Part shown: positions 45,487 through 54,203 of the stretch, in pieces
Numbering within the stretch: the stretch's first letter is position 1
Layout: each line of letters begins with the position of its first letter
Assembly: GCA_016784025.1 (NCBI GenBank)
Contig: JADHVL010000014.1
Span: 50,126-114,125 of the forward strand
Length of the DNA stretch: 64,000 bases
Direction of reading: 5' to 3'
From: Fidelibacterota bacterium
Lineage (GTDB): Bacteria > Fidelibacterota > UBA8477 > JABMPR01
Notes under the pieces: generated by a model
Database searches by the model: none
Told to the model about the DNA's origin: nothing
The model's input: only the letters and a program-made list of their open reading frames with translations
Program-made: the position numbers and the translations under genes

Positions 45487-46149
45487 ATGAAAAAAATAGC
45501 AGTGGTTTTATCAGGGTCAGGATTTTTAGATGGCGCAGAGATTCAAGAAAGTGTGATTACCATGCTGGCTCTAGATCGCGCCGGTGTGAGCTATCAATGC
45601 ATGGCACCGGATATGGAACAGATGCATGTAGTGAACCATTTCACAGGTGATGTTGCCCAGGGAGAACAGAGAAACGTTCTGGTAGAGGCAGCTCGCATCG
45701 CCAGAACCCAGATCATTGATATCGCTGAAGCCAATCCCAGCGACTTTGATGCAGTTATTTTTCCTGGCGGCTATGGTGCCGCTAAAAACCTGTCCAATTT
45801 CGCTGTTAAAGGTTCCGCAAGTGAGGTACAGGCTGATGTGCTCCAATTTGCAAGATCTTTTGCTGCAACTGGAAAACCCATGGGTTTTGTTTGCATTTCT
45901 CCAGCAATGATACCGCATATATATGGCGCAGATGCCAAACTGACCATCGGATCAGATGCTGATACGGCAGCAGCCATCAATGAAATGGGTGGAATTCATA
46001 TTAACTGTCCAGTGGACGATTTTGTGGTTGATGAAGAAAGAAACCTGGTTTCAACTCCAGCATATATGTTGGATATGAGAATTAGCGAGGTTGCCACGGG
46101 AATCGAAAAACTGGTCAACAAAATTATAGAGATGATTCATGGAAAATAG
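45487..46149 (+). CDS. elbB: ElbB-like DJ-1/PfpI family glyoxalase
   Basis: A 220-residue DJ-1 superfamily protein. Residues typical of ElbB are F-P-G-G-Y-G-A-A-K-N-L-S-N-F-A and the nucleophile cysteine in F-V-C-I-S-P-A. E. coli ElbB has a weak glyoxalase activity and was named for effects on isoprenoid synthesis. GGGGAGG precedes the ATG. It ends 11 bases into the cupin gene. Confidence 0.9.
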   Translation: MKKIAVVLSGSGFLDGAEIQESVITMLALDRAGVSYQCMAPDMEQMHVVNHFTGDVAQGEQRNVLVEAARIARTQIIDIAEANPSDFDAVIFPGGYGAAKNLSNFAVKGSASEVQADVLQFARSFAATGKPMGFVCISPAMIPHIYGADAKLTIGSDADTAAAINEMGGIHINCPVDDFVVDEERNLVSTPAYMLDMRISEVATGIEKLVNKIIEMIHGK

Positions 46150-46480
46150 TGTAAAAGACTTAAAACAGGTCGCCCACTTCTCAGAAGATGCTGCCAATAT
46201 TAATAGTATGTTCAAAAGCGACCAATTGCAGATGGACGTACTGTCATTGAACACCCACCAGTACGTTTCACCTGTAGTGGAACCTATATCAGACATCATT
46301 TATTTCGTATTGCGGGGCGAAGGTGTTTTTGAAGTGGGAGATGAGGTGCTGGTACTCACACGCAATACCTCAGTCCTAGTTGAAATGGGTGTCAGCTCAG
46401 GCATCATCAATGAGAGCGATGAGCAGTTGACAGTTTTGAAAATGGCTGCCCCTCCTGGAATTCATAACCTTAGTACCTAG
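46139..46480 (+). CDS. Small cupin-domain protein
   Basis: A 113-residue single-domain cupin. The G-E-G-V-F-E-V-G-D turn is clear, while the two-histidine/Glu metal set is incomplete (no H-x-H before it), so metal binding is doubtful. It overlaps elbB by 11 bases. Sensor or isomerase roles are both possible. Confidence 0.75.
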   Translation: MENSVKDLKQVAHFSEDAANINSMFKSDQLQMDVLSLNTHQYVSPVVEPISDIIYFVLRGEGVFEVGDEVLVLTRNTSVLVEMGVSSGIINESDEQLTVLKMAAPPGIHNLST

Positions 46481-46489
46481 GCTAAATAT

Positions 46490-47137
46490 ATGCACGCACC
46501 CATTTTTCCTTTACCCACAGTAAATCTGTTTCCTGAAACTACAGCCAGTTACCACATCTTTGAACCGAGATATGTGGAAATGATTGAAAGTGTGTTGGAA
46601 GGGGGTGGGCTCCTGGCCATGGGTGTTTTGAAACCCGGTTATGAGGAAGATTACTACGGTACCCCGGAAATTTTTCCTGTGGGATGTCTTGGTAAAATTC
46701 AGTCCTATGAGAAATTGGAAAATGGGAAATACAATATTGTTCTGGAAGGACTGTTTCGAGTTGGGTTTGGCGAAATAGTCAAAGACAATCCCTTCCGCGT
46801 GGCTGAGTTGATCGAATTACCTGAATCAGATTCTGAAAATGATTTTATTGATGAGCGCGAAGACTTGCTGCTGCGTCTTAATTATCTGGTGGAGCAATCT
46901 CCAGATACCCTCGATTTTAGTCCCATCCTGGGGGAACAGGAATCTTTTATCGCACTTGTGAATCTGGTTGCACGCACCTTGCCTCTAAAAAACGATGAGC
47001 AATATGCGCTCCTCTCAATGGATTCTGTCCGAGAACGGGCAAATCGCATTCTGTGGCTCATTGATGATCAGATCGAAACCATTGAATTGCTTAAACGTGT
47101 CGATCCCAGAATTACGGATGATATTTCTCTGAATTAA
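46490..47137 (+). CDS. LON substrate-binding domain protein
   Basis: A 215-residue protein homologous to the N-terminal domain of Lon without ATPase or protease parts: I-F-P-L-P-T-V-N-L-F-P and H-I-F-E-P-R-Y at the start, then G-L-x-R-V. Stand-alone LON-domain proteins are common; they may bind unfolded or damaged proteins. Last gene of the NUDIX-Rieske-elbB-cupin group. Confidence 0.88.
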   Translation: MHAPIFPLPTVNLFPETTASYHIFEPRYVEMIESVLEGGGLLAMGVLKPGYEEDYYGTPEIFPVGCLGKIQSYEKLENGKYNIVLEGLFRVGFGEIVKDNPFRVAELIELPESDSENDFIDEREDLLLRLNYLVEQSPDTLDFSPILGEQESFIALVNLVARTLPLKNDEQYALLSMDSVRERANRILWLIDDQIETIELLKRVDPRITDDISLN

Positions 47138-47245
47138 ACCCGCATTACCCCTGTACAGTCACACCCTTTTCAACAACCAGAATCTCGGACATTTCGTTTC
47201 GTAATAACACATGATGCTTTAATTAATTAATTACAAAGTGCTGAA

Positions 47246-47259
47246 TTGATCTATATCAG
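47246..47259 (+). promoter_or_regulatory. FNR/CRP-type operator ahead of the hydrogenase operon
   Basis: TTGAT-CTAT-ATCAG matches the FNR consensus TTGAT-N4-ATCAA with one mismatch. It lies 155 bases before hydB. An extended -10-like TGTTATGCT lies at 47272-47280, so the site would be near -35 to -40, where activators bind. Oxygen-dependent control is inferred; no fnr gene is in the window. Confidence 0.5.
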
Positions 47260-47413
47260 CCCTTAATAAAGTGTTATGCTGACTTTATCAATTATACATG
47301 ATAAGATGAATAATTGTCATTAGGAAACAGATGTCTTGGCATGTGCTTTGCAAATGATCATTTGATGAATGTTGAGAATTTTATTAACCGATCATTTATA
47401 GAAGGAAGCCATT

Positions 47414-48448
47414 ATGGAGTGTTTTTCTCTATTACGGTCTGATGTCCCAGCCCTGATTGATCACCTCGGGGATTTTGGGGAGGTACTTGCCCCCCATGGG
47501 AAAGGGGATGTCTCGTATTCGTTTGAAGCTGTCCAAGACAGTAGTGATGTTGTTCTGGACTATAACCGTACCTTATTACCACTCAAGAAGATGTTTCTAC
47601 CACCCGTCGAAAAATTGATGGGATTCTCACTCAAAAATAAGAGTTATGAACAGGTAGATGTAACAATTGCTCCCAGAGTGTTCTTTGGTGTACATAGCTA
47701 TGAGATGCAATCAATACTCAGACTGGATCATAGCATGCTGTCAGGTTCTGTTGAATCAAATTATTTCAAACGACGCCAGTCCTCCCGTTTTGTGGGGATC
47801 TCTTTTGAGCCAGATGAATTTCACTTTTCCGAAAGTGTAGGCATTGTCATCGAAGAGATGGAAGGCTTTGATCTATTCCTCAATGAAATCGATGGTGATT
47901 TTCAACTCTATGTCCTCACAGATAATGGCCAGGGAATGTTAAATGGGTTTGATAAAATCAATCTAACAGAACCTGAAATAGTTGAGGAGCGACACTTTAA
48001 GAAAAAAATCAGATATCATTTTAATAGACTCCCACGTGTTTTTCAGTATGCCTATCATTCTGAGGTCTGGGCTGATGTGGCTTCGCGCTGTGTAGGTTGT
48101 GGTGCTTGTACACTGACCTGTCCCACTTGCTTCTGCTTTGATGTTCAAGACGAAGTTGAAGTGACCGCTGAAGACGGTATGCGTCAACGTAGCTGGGATA
48201 GTTGCATGCTCAGTACCTTCGCTGAAGTCGCCGGTGGCGAGAACTTCCGAGAGAAGACCATCAATCGAACCCGTCATCGCCTCTTTCGGAAATTCAAATA
48301 CATAACTGATGAAGAGGGCTTGCCCTGGTGTGTTGGTTGTGGACGCTGTACTGCTTTTTGTCCTGCTGGAATCTCAATGCCAGATATTGTCAATGAGCTG
48401 ATTCAAGAAGACGAGAAGGCCCAATATCACCGGCCTGTCCGGGTATAG
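47414..48448 (+). CDS. hydB: Group 3b [NiFe] hydrogenase beta subunit (4Fe-4S)
   Basis: A 344-residue iron-sulfur protein. Two [4Fe-4S] motifs are present in the last third: C-V-G-C-G-A-C-T-L-T-C-P and C-V-G-C-G-R-C-T-A-F-C-P. This matches the beta subunit of cytoplasmic NAD(P)-linked hydrogenases (sulfhydrogenases), which passes electrons between the FAD and hydrogenase modules. It is the first gene of an operon in the classic beta-gamma-delta-alpha order. A purine-rich GAAGGA ribosome site lies upstream. Confidence 0.92.
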   Translation: MECFSLLRSDVPALIDHLGDFGEVLAPHGKGDVSYSFEAVQDSSDVVLDYNRTLLPLKKMFLPPVEKLMGFSLKNKSYEQVDVTIAPRVFFGVHSYEMQSILRLDHSMLSGSVESNYFKRRQSSRFVGISFEPDEFHFSESVGIVIEEMEGFDLFLNEIDGDFQLYVLTDNGQGMLNGFDKINLTEPEIVEERHFKKKIRYHFNRLPRVFQYAYHSEVWADVASRCVGCGACTLTCPTCFCFDVQDEVEVTAEDGMRQRSWDSCMLSTFAEVAGGENFREKTINRTRHRLFRKFKYITDEEGLPWCVGCGRCTAFCPAGISMPDIVNELIQEDEKAQYHRPVRV

Positions 48449-48463
48449 AGAAGGAGGCTGAAT

Positions 48464-49315
48464 ATGAAACGCCTACAAGATGTTGAACATCACGAAACTG
48501 AAGATCTCTATTACCCCACGATGTGTAAGGTGACTGGAGCCAAACAGATTACCGAAATGGAAAAATGGTATGAGCTTGAAATGCCTGAAGGTCAGAGTCT
48601 AGGGCATGGTCCAGGTCAGTTTGTGGAAGTATCTGCATTCGGGATTGGTGAAGCACCCATCTCCATTTCCAGCTCTCCATCCAAGAATGGTAAGTTCGAA
48701 CTCTGTATTCGCCAGGTTGGAACCCTGACCAATGTTTTAAAGAACTATGAAACCGGTGATTCAATGGGAATTCGTGGTCCTTTTGGTAAGGGCTTCCCCA
48801 TGGAAAAACTTTTTGGAAAAGATATCCTGGTGGTAGCAGGTGGAATTGGTCTGGTACCCCTTCGATCCCTCATTAATTATGTTCTGGATAATCGCCAGGA
48901 TTTCGGCCGCCTCATCATTCTTTATGGTGCAAAAACTCCCTCTGAGCTCCTTTTCACAGATGAGCTAGAAGCGTGGAAAAAAAGAGATGATGTTGAATTA
49001 CATGTGACTGTGGATCAACCAGATGAGACCTGGAAAGGTAATACCGGTGTTATTACCACCCTCATTCCCTCTCTGGACCTCAATCTGAATACCACCATCG
49101 CCGCTATCACCGGCCCGCCTGTTATGTACAAGTTTGTGGTCATGTCTCTCAAGTCAAAACAGCTTCCTGATGATCAGATATATCTGTCTCTTGAACGTCG
49201 CATGAAATGTGGTGTGGGTAAATGCGGACATTGCCAGATCAATGGTGTCTACTGTTGTCAGGATGGTCCCGTGTTCAACTATGTTGATATCAAACCATTG
49301 GAGGAGGCTCTCTAA
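48464..49315 (+). CDS. hydG: Group 3b hydrogenase gamma subunit (FAD/NAD(P)-binding)
   Basis: A 283-residue flavoprotein of the ferredoxin-NADP reductase fold: P-I-S-I-S-S-S-P (FAD), G-I-G-L-V-P-L-R-S-L (nucleotide) and a C-terminal [2Fe-2S] motif C-G-V-G-K-C-G-H-C ... C-C-Q-D-G-P. It is the site where NAD(P)H is made or used. AAGGAGG precedes the ATG. Not to be confused with the [FeFe]-hydrogenase maturase also called HydG. Its stop overlaps the next start (TAATG). Confidence 0.92.
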   Translation: MKRLQDVEHHETEDLYYPTMCKVTGAKQITEMEKWYELEMPEGQSLGHGPGQFVEVSAFGIGEAPISISSSPSKNGKFELCIRQVGTLTNVLKNYETGDSMGIRGPFGKGFPMEKLFGKDILVVAGGIGLVPLRSLINYVLDNRQDFGRLIILYGAKTPSELLFTDELEAWKKRDDVELHVTVDQPDETWKGNTGVITTLIPSLDLNLNTTIAAITGPPVMYKFVVMSLKSKQLPDDQIYLSLERRMKCGVGKCGHCQINGVYCCQDGPVFNYVDIKPLEEAL

Positions 49316-50049
49316 TGAAACCACAAGTTGCATTTTTCGATTTTACCAGTTGTGAAGGCTGTCAGCTCAATAAACTCAATTTTGAAAATGATCTACTCGA
49401 TATATTAAAACATGTAGATATAGTTGAATTTCGCGAGGCTATGGATGACAAGGCGGATCACTATGATATCGCCTTTATTGAAGGATCTATTACTTCACCA
49501 TCCTGTGTGGAACGCATTCATGATATTCGTCGTCGCTGTGATGTCTTAGTGGCGCTTGGCTCCTGTGCTGTGAATGGCGGTGTCAATGCCATGAAGAACC
49601 TTCATCCCATAGATGAAGTTCGCGAAACGGTTTACGGGGATGACAAGTATTTGTTTGCCACCCTGCCAGCCATGGCAGTTTCATCCGTAGTAAAAGTAGA
49701 CTACGAAGTCCGCGGTTGTCCCATGACCCAGCAAGATTTTCTCAAGCTGCTGATCGCACTGGTTCTGGGAAAACAACCCCCCAAATATGGTTCTCCAGTA
49801 TGCGTGGAGTGCAAGCTCAAGGAAAACGAGTGTCTTTACAATCGTGGCATGGTTTGCCTCGGTCCTATCACCAGGGGTGGTTGTGATGCAGTTTGCCCAA
49901 GCTTTGGACAATTCTGCACTGGATGTCGGGGGCTCCTGGACAATCCCAATATTGATGGGATGCTGGAGGTGATGACCAGTCATGGTATCAGTCTGGATGA
50001 AGCCAAAAAACGTATGCTGCTATATAATTCAAACGAGGTTCAATTATGA
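49315..50049 (+). CDS. hydD: Group 3b [NiFe] hydrogenase small (delta) subunit
   Basis: A 244-residue protein without a Tat signal, so cytoplasmic. The proximal-cluster cysteines are in C13-E-G-C16-Q, L-G-S-C-A and R-G-C-P. More C-terminal cysteines (C-V-E-C-K-x4-E-C-L and C-P-S-F-G-Q-F-C-T-G-C-R-G) bind the medial/distal clusters. Its stop overlaps hydA by four bases. Confidence 0.94.
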   Translation: MKPQVAFFDFTSCEGCQLNKLNFENDLLDILKHVDIVEFREAMDDKADHYDIAFIEGSITSPSCVERIHDIRRRCDVLVALGSCAVNGGVNAMKNLHPIDEVRETVYGDDKYLFATLPAMAVSSVVKVDYEVRGCPMTQQDFLKLLIALVLGKQPPKYGSPVCVECKLKENECLYNRGMVCLGPITRGGCDAVCPSFGQFCTGCRGLLDNPNIDGMLEVMTSHGISLDEAKKRMLLYNSNEVQL

Positions 50050-51350
50050 GTCGTGATCTTGACATCAAAGTCCATCACCTGACCCGTGTGGAAGGTCATG
50101 GAAATATCGTAGTAAACATGAAAGATGGGGTCCTTGAAAAAGCTCACCTCAGTATCGTAGAACCTCCCCGGTTTTTTGAAGCTATGATGAAGGGACGCAG
50201 TTTTCATGAAGCTGCCATCATCACTTCAAGAATTTGTGGCATTTGTTCTCTCGGTCATCAATTGACATCACTGGTGGCAACTGAAGATGCTCTGGGTCTG
50301 GAAATTTCTGAACAGACTGTACTCCTCAGAAAACTATTGATCCATGGGGCCACACTGCAATCAAATATTCTTCATGCCTATTTTCTGGCAGCTCCAGATT
50401 TCCTCAATGTTGGCAGTGTGTTTCCTCTTATAGCCACTCATAAAGATGTGGTACTGAGAGCTCTGCGCATGAAACGTCTGGCCAATGATATTGGTGATAT
50501 TGTTTCTGGAAGAGCCGTCCATCCCATCACACCGGTTCCAGGCGGTTTTTCAAGAATTCCAGAAAAAGCAGAGCTTTTGGAAATCAAACGACGCCTGCTC
50601 GAAGAAGCCCTCCCAGACGGTCTGGAAACCATAGAGACCATGAAGGCTCTGGCCGGCGCCATTCCTCAGTTTGAAAGAGAAACAGAATATATCTCCTTAA
50701 AGCACCCAGATGAATATGCATTATATGAAGGAGATATTTTCTCCTCTGACACCGGTGCCTTATCCGTGCACAATTATCTGGATGTCACCAATGAATTCAT
50801 CGTGAATCATAGCACCTCAAAACATGCGAAGTACAACAGAAGTTCATATTTCGTTGGTGCGTTGGCACGTTGGAATAACAATCATGCCCAACTCGGGGAA
50901 GAAGCTCATGCTGCTGCTGAAGCCATGGGTCTCAAACCCAATTGCTATAATCCCTATATGAATACCATTGCCCAGGTTGTTGAAGCAGTACATTGCATCC
51001 TGGATAGTGTCCGTATTATTGACAGATTGATGGAACTGGGTCTCAAAAATGAGAAACCCAACCAGACACCCACTCGCTATGGTCGGGGTATTGGTTCCAA
51101 TGAGGTTCCCAGGGGTATTCTTTTCCATGATTATACTTATGATAATAAAGGAAATATCATCAAGGCCAACTGTATCATTCCTACGGGTCAGAATTTGGCC
51201 AATATAGATGATGATATGATGAAACTGGTACCTGAGATTATCAACAAGACCAAGGAAGAAATTACGTTGAACCTTGAGATGTTGGTCAGGGCTTATGATC
51301 CCTGTATTTCTTGCTCAGTTCATATGCTGGAAGTGGATTTCATCGAATAG
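50046..51350 (+). CDS. hydA: Group 3b [NiFe] hydrogenase large (alpha) subunit
   Basis: A 434-residue catalytic subunit. Nickel ligands are intact: R-I-C64-G-I-C67-S-L-G-H71 near the N-terminus and D-P-C420-I-S-C423-S-V-H426 near the C-terminus. Eight residues (M-L-E-V-D-F-I-E) follow H426; in this family such a tail is removed by a dedicated protease after nickel insertion. The maturation protease gene begins five bases downstream. Reaction: reversible H2 oxidation with NAD(P), and sulfur reduction in some relatives. Confidence 0.95.
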   Translation: MSRDLDIKVHHLTRVEGHGNIVVNMKDGVLEKAHLSIVEPPRFFEAMMKGRSFHEAAIITSRICGICSLGHQLTSLVATEDALGLEISEQTVLLRKLLIHGATLQSNILHAYFLAAPDFLNVGSVFPLIATHKDVVLRALRMKRLANDIGDIVSGRAVHPITPVPGGFSRIPEKAELLEIKRRLLEEALPDGLETIETMKALAGAIPQFERETEYISLKHPDEYALYEGDIFSSDTGALSVHNYLDVTNEFIVNHSTSKHAKYNRSSYFVGALARWNNNHAQLGEEAHAAAEAMGLKPNCYNPYMNTIAQVVEAVHCILDSVRIIDRLMELGLKNEKPNQTPTRYGRGIGSNEVPRGILFHDYTYDNKGNIIKANCIIPTGQNLANIDDDMMKLVPEIINKTKEEITLNLEMLVRAYDPCISCSVHMLEVDFIE

Positions 51351-51355
51351 TCCTC

Positions 51356-51829
51356 ATGGCAACCTTAACAGTCATAGGTGTGGGTAGTCGCTTACGTGGA
51401 GATGATGCCATCGGTCCTTTACTAATCGATGCACTCTCCCGGCAAACACATCCCCAGATAGAATTGGTGGATGCCGGCAGTGACGCCCTGGGGATCCTAG
51501 AGTATCTCGAGGGGCGAGAACATGTGATTGTTGTAGATGCCTGTCAGATGGGTCGTGAAGCAGGATCCATCGTGGAGTTTGACTCTGCTCAAATTGACTT
51601 TGTTATAAAAAATGATCCCATTTCATTGCATGGTCTGGGGTTGGCAGAGTCAATAAAAATGGCAGAATCCCTGCATATGATACCTGAAGACTTGAAAATC
51701 ATTGGTATTGAACCAGAATCAATTCAATTTAGTGGCTCACTTTCCGTACCCGTTCAAAGGGCTTTGAAAATGGCCGTTGATATCGTTGAAGATAAACTAA
51801 ATCGAGTAAGCCAACTCGCTGAGGCTTAG
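51356..51829 (+). CDS. Hydrogenase maturation endopeptidase
   Basis: A 157-residue protein from the ATG at 51356. It shows the HyaD/HycI family pattern: V-I-G-V-G-S-R-L-R-G-D-D-A-I-G-P and V-D-A-G-S-D-A with V-V-D-A-C, supplying nickel-sensing Asp residues. The substrate is most likely the C-terminal octapeptide of hydA. Frame extension upstream into hydA is not supported. Confidence 0.9.
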   Translation: MATLTVIGVGSRLRGDDAIGPLLIDALSRQTHPQIELVDAGSDALGILEYLEGREHVIVVDACQMGREAGSIVEFDSAQIDFVIKNDPISLHGLGLAESIKMAESLHMIPEDLKIIGIEPESIQFSGSLSVPVQRALKMAVDIVEDKLNRVSQLAEA

Positions 51830-51869
51830 TTCAATTTGTTTGGCGTTCGCGCCCAGGAGGAAAACAAAA

Positions 51870-52256
51870 ATGACAAAAAAAGTATTGATAATAGATGATG
51901 ACTTCGATCTCGTTGAAGCCATGCGTATCACCTTGGAAGCAGCCGGTTATGATGTGATAGATGCCCAGGATGGCGAAAAGGGCCTGGAGATGATTAAATC
52001 AGAATCTCCAGATCTGATTATCCTGGACGTGATGATGTCTTCCATGGATGAAGGCTTTCACGTCGCCTACAAAATCAGGGAAGATGCTGACATCAAGGAT
52101 ACACCCATCGTCATGTTAACAGCTGTGGGTAACCAGACTGGTTTTCAGTTTGATCCCGGTAAGGATGCTGATTTTTTACCAGTTGATGCCTTTTTAGAAA
52201 AACCAGTAAATCCAAAAAAACTGGTGGACGTCGTACATCAAAACATTAAGGTCTAA
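51870..52256 (+). CDS. Single-domain response regulator (CheY-like)
   Basis: A 128-residue receiver domain alone. Acidic pocket D9-D10, phosphorylation site D53 in I-I-L-D-V-M-M and the conserved lysine in F-L-E-K-P are present. There is no output domain, so it works by protein contact or as a phosphorelay partner. AGGAGG lies 10 bases before the ATG. It follows the hydrogenase protease by 40 bases and precedes a histidine kinase. Confidence 0.92.
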   Translation: MTKKVLIIDDDFDLVEAMRITLEAAGYDVIDAQDGEKGLEMIKSESPDLIILDVMMSSMDEGFHVAYKIREDADIKDTPIVMLTAVGNQTGFQFDPGKDADFLPVDAFLEKPVNPKKLVDVVHQNIKV

Positions 52257-52300
52257 GCAGGAGAGACTTCAACTGATTCGATCTTAAAAACGGTAGCAAT

Positions 52301-53638
52301 TTGATGCTATTTCCTGAAACACCCACATTCTCAATTGCCTCCATGCTTCGGCGTGATAAATGGCTTATACGGCTGCGCTGGGTTGCAATTCTTGGACTCT
52401 TCTCTGGAGTAATTCTCCTAAAGTTCATTGAACTTGGACCCCCATCCAGCCTGAATGCCATGGCCATTGTTGCTTTCATCCTGGTTGGCTTAAATCTCAT
52501 GTATCTGACGTATGCCTCTGCCAAAAAGCAGTTCGGGATGTCCAATCTGGTCATTTTGCTCAATTTACAAATGGTCATGGATTTGTTTCTGCTCACCGTG
52601 CTGATTTATCTCACGGGTAGTGCAGAAAGTCCGCTCTCCTTCTTCTACGTTTTTCACATTATTCTGGCCAGTATCATATTCCCTGGCGGTTTCTCCTATC
52701 TGTATTCTCTGCTGGTTGTTATCCTGTATTCGGGACTGTTGGTAATAGAACAGTCGAGTTTTGTGGAGCATCTTTGCTTTTTTAACGAATTTCATTTAAT
52801 GAATGATTCCCGAGTTGTTATAGGGATTTGGTTCGTTTTTGTGGTGACCATGATGGTTTCAGCTTATCTCGCCCAGAATGTGACAGAGAGGCATCGTCGT
52901 GTGAGAGACAAACTTGAAGCTGCGAATCTAAAACTTCAGGAAATCAACGAAACCAAGACCACGTTTTTCCGGTATGCCAGCCACGAAATGAAAGCCCCCA
53001 TTGCCACCATCCAATCCACGCTCATGGTCATTGAGGATATCTTAGGCACCAAGGCCGACCCGCGTGTGATCAATATGCTGAATCGAGCCATTGGACGGAC
53101 CTCAGAAACCATTGGCATGCTCAAAGATCTGGCAGATCTAACCTATGGAAACTTCCAGGAACAACAACACTTCGAAAGTCTGAGTCTCCGAGAATTGCTG
53201 GTTGGTTTAGTATCTGATGCGAAACCCAATTCAGATCGAAAAAGCCAAACTCTGACCTTCACTTCTGCCGATGCATCCTTCGACTATTTCGGGGATGTTA
53301 ATGCCCTTGGGAAAATATTTAACAACCTCATCTCCAATGCCATTCGATATACCCAGGAATCAGGTAGCATTCAGGTGAGTTTAGAAAAAGTTGACTTGAA
53401 TTATGTGGTAAAAGTATCTGATGATGGCCAGGGTATTCCTGCAACCGAGCAGGTCAATATTTTCAAAGAATTTTACAGGACCTCTACAGCCCGGAAACTG
53501 ATTTCAGAGGGTACAGGACTAGGTCTGGCAATCGTGATGCGTATGGTTGAACTCCATGGCGGCGATATTCAGGTTGACAGCCAGGAGGGTCGGGGAAGTA
53601 CATTTACAGTTCAACTGCCCTTTGAGGAGGAATTGTGA
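52301..53638 (+). CDS. Six-TM sensor histidine kinase
   Basis: A 445-residue kinase. Six hydrophobic segments (about 24-41, 52-70, 81-104, 112-127, 131-150, 171-190) are followed by a coiled linker, the H-box F-R-Y-A-S-H227-E-M-K-A-P, N-box N-L-I-S-N-A, G1 D-D-G-Q-G-I and G2 G-T-G-L-G-L. The six-TM layout without a periplasmic sensor domain resembles redox sensors such as RegB/PrrB, but the signal here is not known. The end overlaps the ACT protein start. Confidence 0.9.
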   Translation: MMLFPETPTFSIASMLRRDKWLIRLRWVAILGLFSGVILLKFIELGPPSSLNAMAIVAFILVGLNLMYLTYASAKKQFGMSNLVILLNLQMVMDLFLLTVLIYLTGSAESPLSFFYVFHIILASIIFPGGFSYLYSLLVVILYSGLLVIEQSSFVEHLCFFNEFHLMNDSRVVIGIWFVFVVTMMVSAYLAQNVTERHRRVRDKLEAANLKLQEINETKTTFFRYASHEMKAPIATIQSTLMVIEDILGTKADPRVINMLNRAIGRTSETIGMLKDLADLTYGNFQEQQHFESLSLRELLVGLVSDAKPNSDRKSQTLTFTSADASFDYFGDVNALGKIFNNLISNAIRYTQESGSIQVSLEKVDLNYVVKVSDDGQGIPATEQVNIFKEFYRTSTARKLISEGTGLGLAIVMRMVELHGGDIQVDSQEGRGSTFTVQLPFEEEL

Positions 53639-54108
53639 GGAAGGAATCAATCGGTGGAATCATCGTTGATGAGCAGTTAACCTTTGTAAGAATATTCAAT
53701 CTTCCAGATGAACCTGACTGGGGTGGTTCTGCCCTTGAAGAATTCTGCTTTTATGGCCAAACTGTGAATTTTATCAGTGAAAACATGGACAGTTCTGGTA
53801 AGGCTAATTTATCCGTCACGCTCCACCATGATGAATCTGAATCCTTTCAAAAAGCTGTGGATGCAATCGCGGAATTACATGAAGATATAAGTGTTCAAGT
53901 AATTGAACACGTTTGCCTGTTAACAGTTTATGGCCCTCACTTTAAAGAGCGTTGTGGTCTGGCGGCTACATTTTTCAGAGCGTTAGGCATTCGCGGCATC
54001 AACATCCTTTCCATATCCACTTCAATCAGTTCTATTTCCGCCATCATTGAAGAAAAACATCTCAATGATGCCACCAGCGCGCTACGTGATGTGTTTGATG
54101 TCCCCTGA
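53635..54108 (+). CDS. Free-standing tandem ACT domain protein (aspartokinase regulatory-like)
   Basis: A 157-residue protein starting with GTG after GAGGAGG. It has two ACT units: residues 15-80 (F-V-R-I-F-N-L-P-D-E-P-D-W-G-G and F-I-S-E-N-M-D) and 85-157 (V-C-L-L-T-V-Y-G-P-H-F and G-I-N-I-L-S-I-S-T-S-I-S-S-I-S). This is the layout of the regulatory half of aspartokinase, with no kinase half. It overlaps the histidine kinase by four bases. Amino-acid binding and an output through the two-component pair are inferences. Confidence 0.8.
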   Translation: MRKESIGGIIVDEQLTFVRIFNLPDEPDWGGSALEEFCFYGQTVNFISENMDSSGKANLSVTLHHDESESFQKAVDAIAELHEDISVQVIEHVCLLTVYGPHFKERCGLAATFFRALGIRGINILSISTSISSISAIIEEKHLNDATSALRDVFDVP

Positions 54109-54203
54109 TCCAACCACCTGAGCCATCACTATTCAATTGAGTGCCTTACCGATAAATAATTATCCATATGTGATAGATTTTGGGTTATTTTTATTTTTTC
54201 GAA

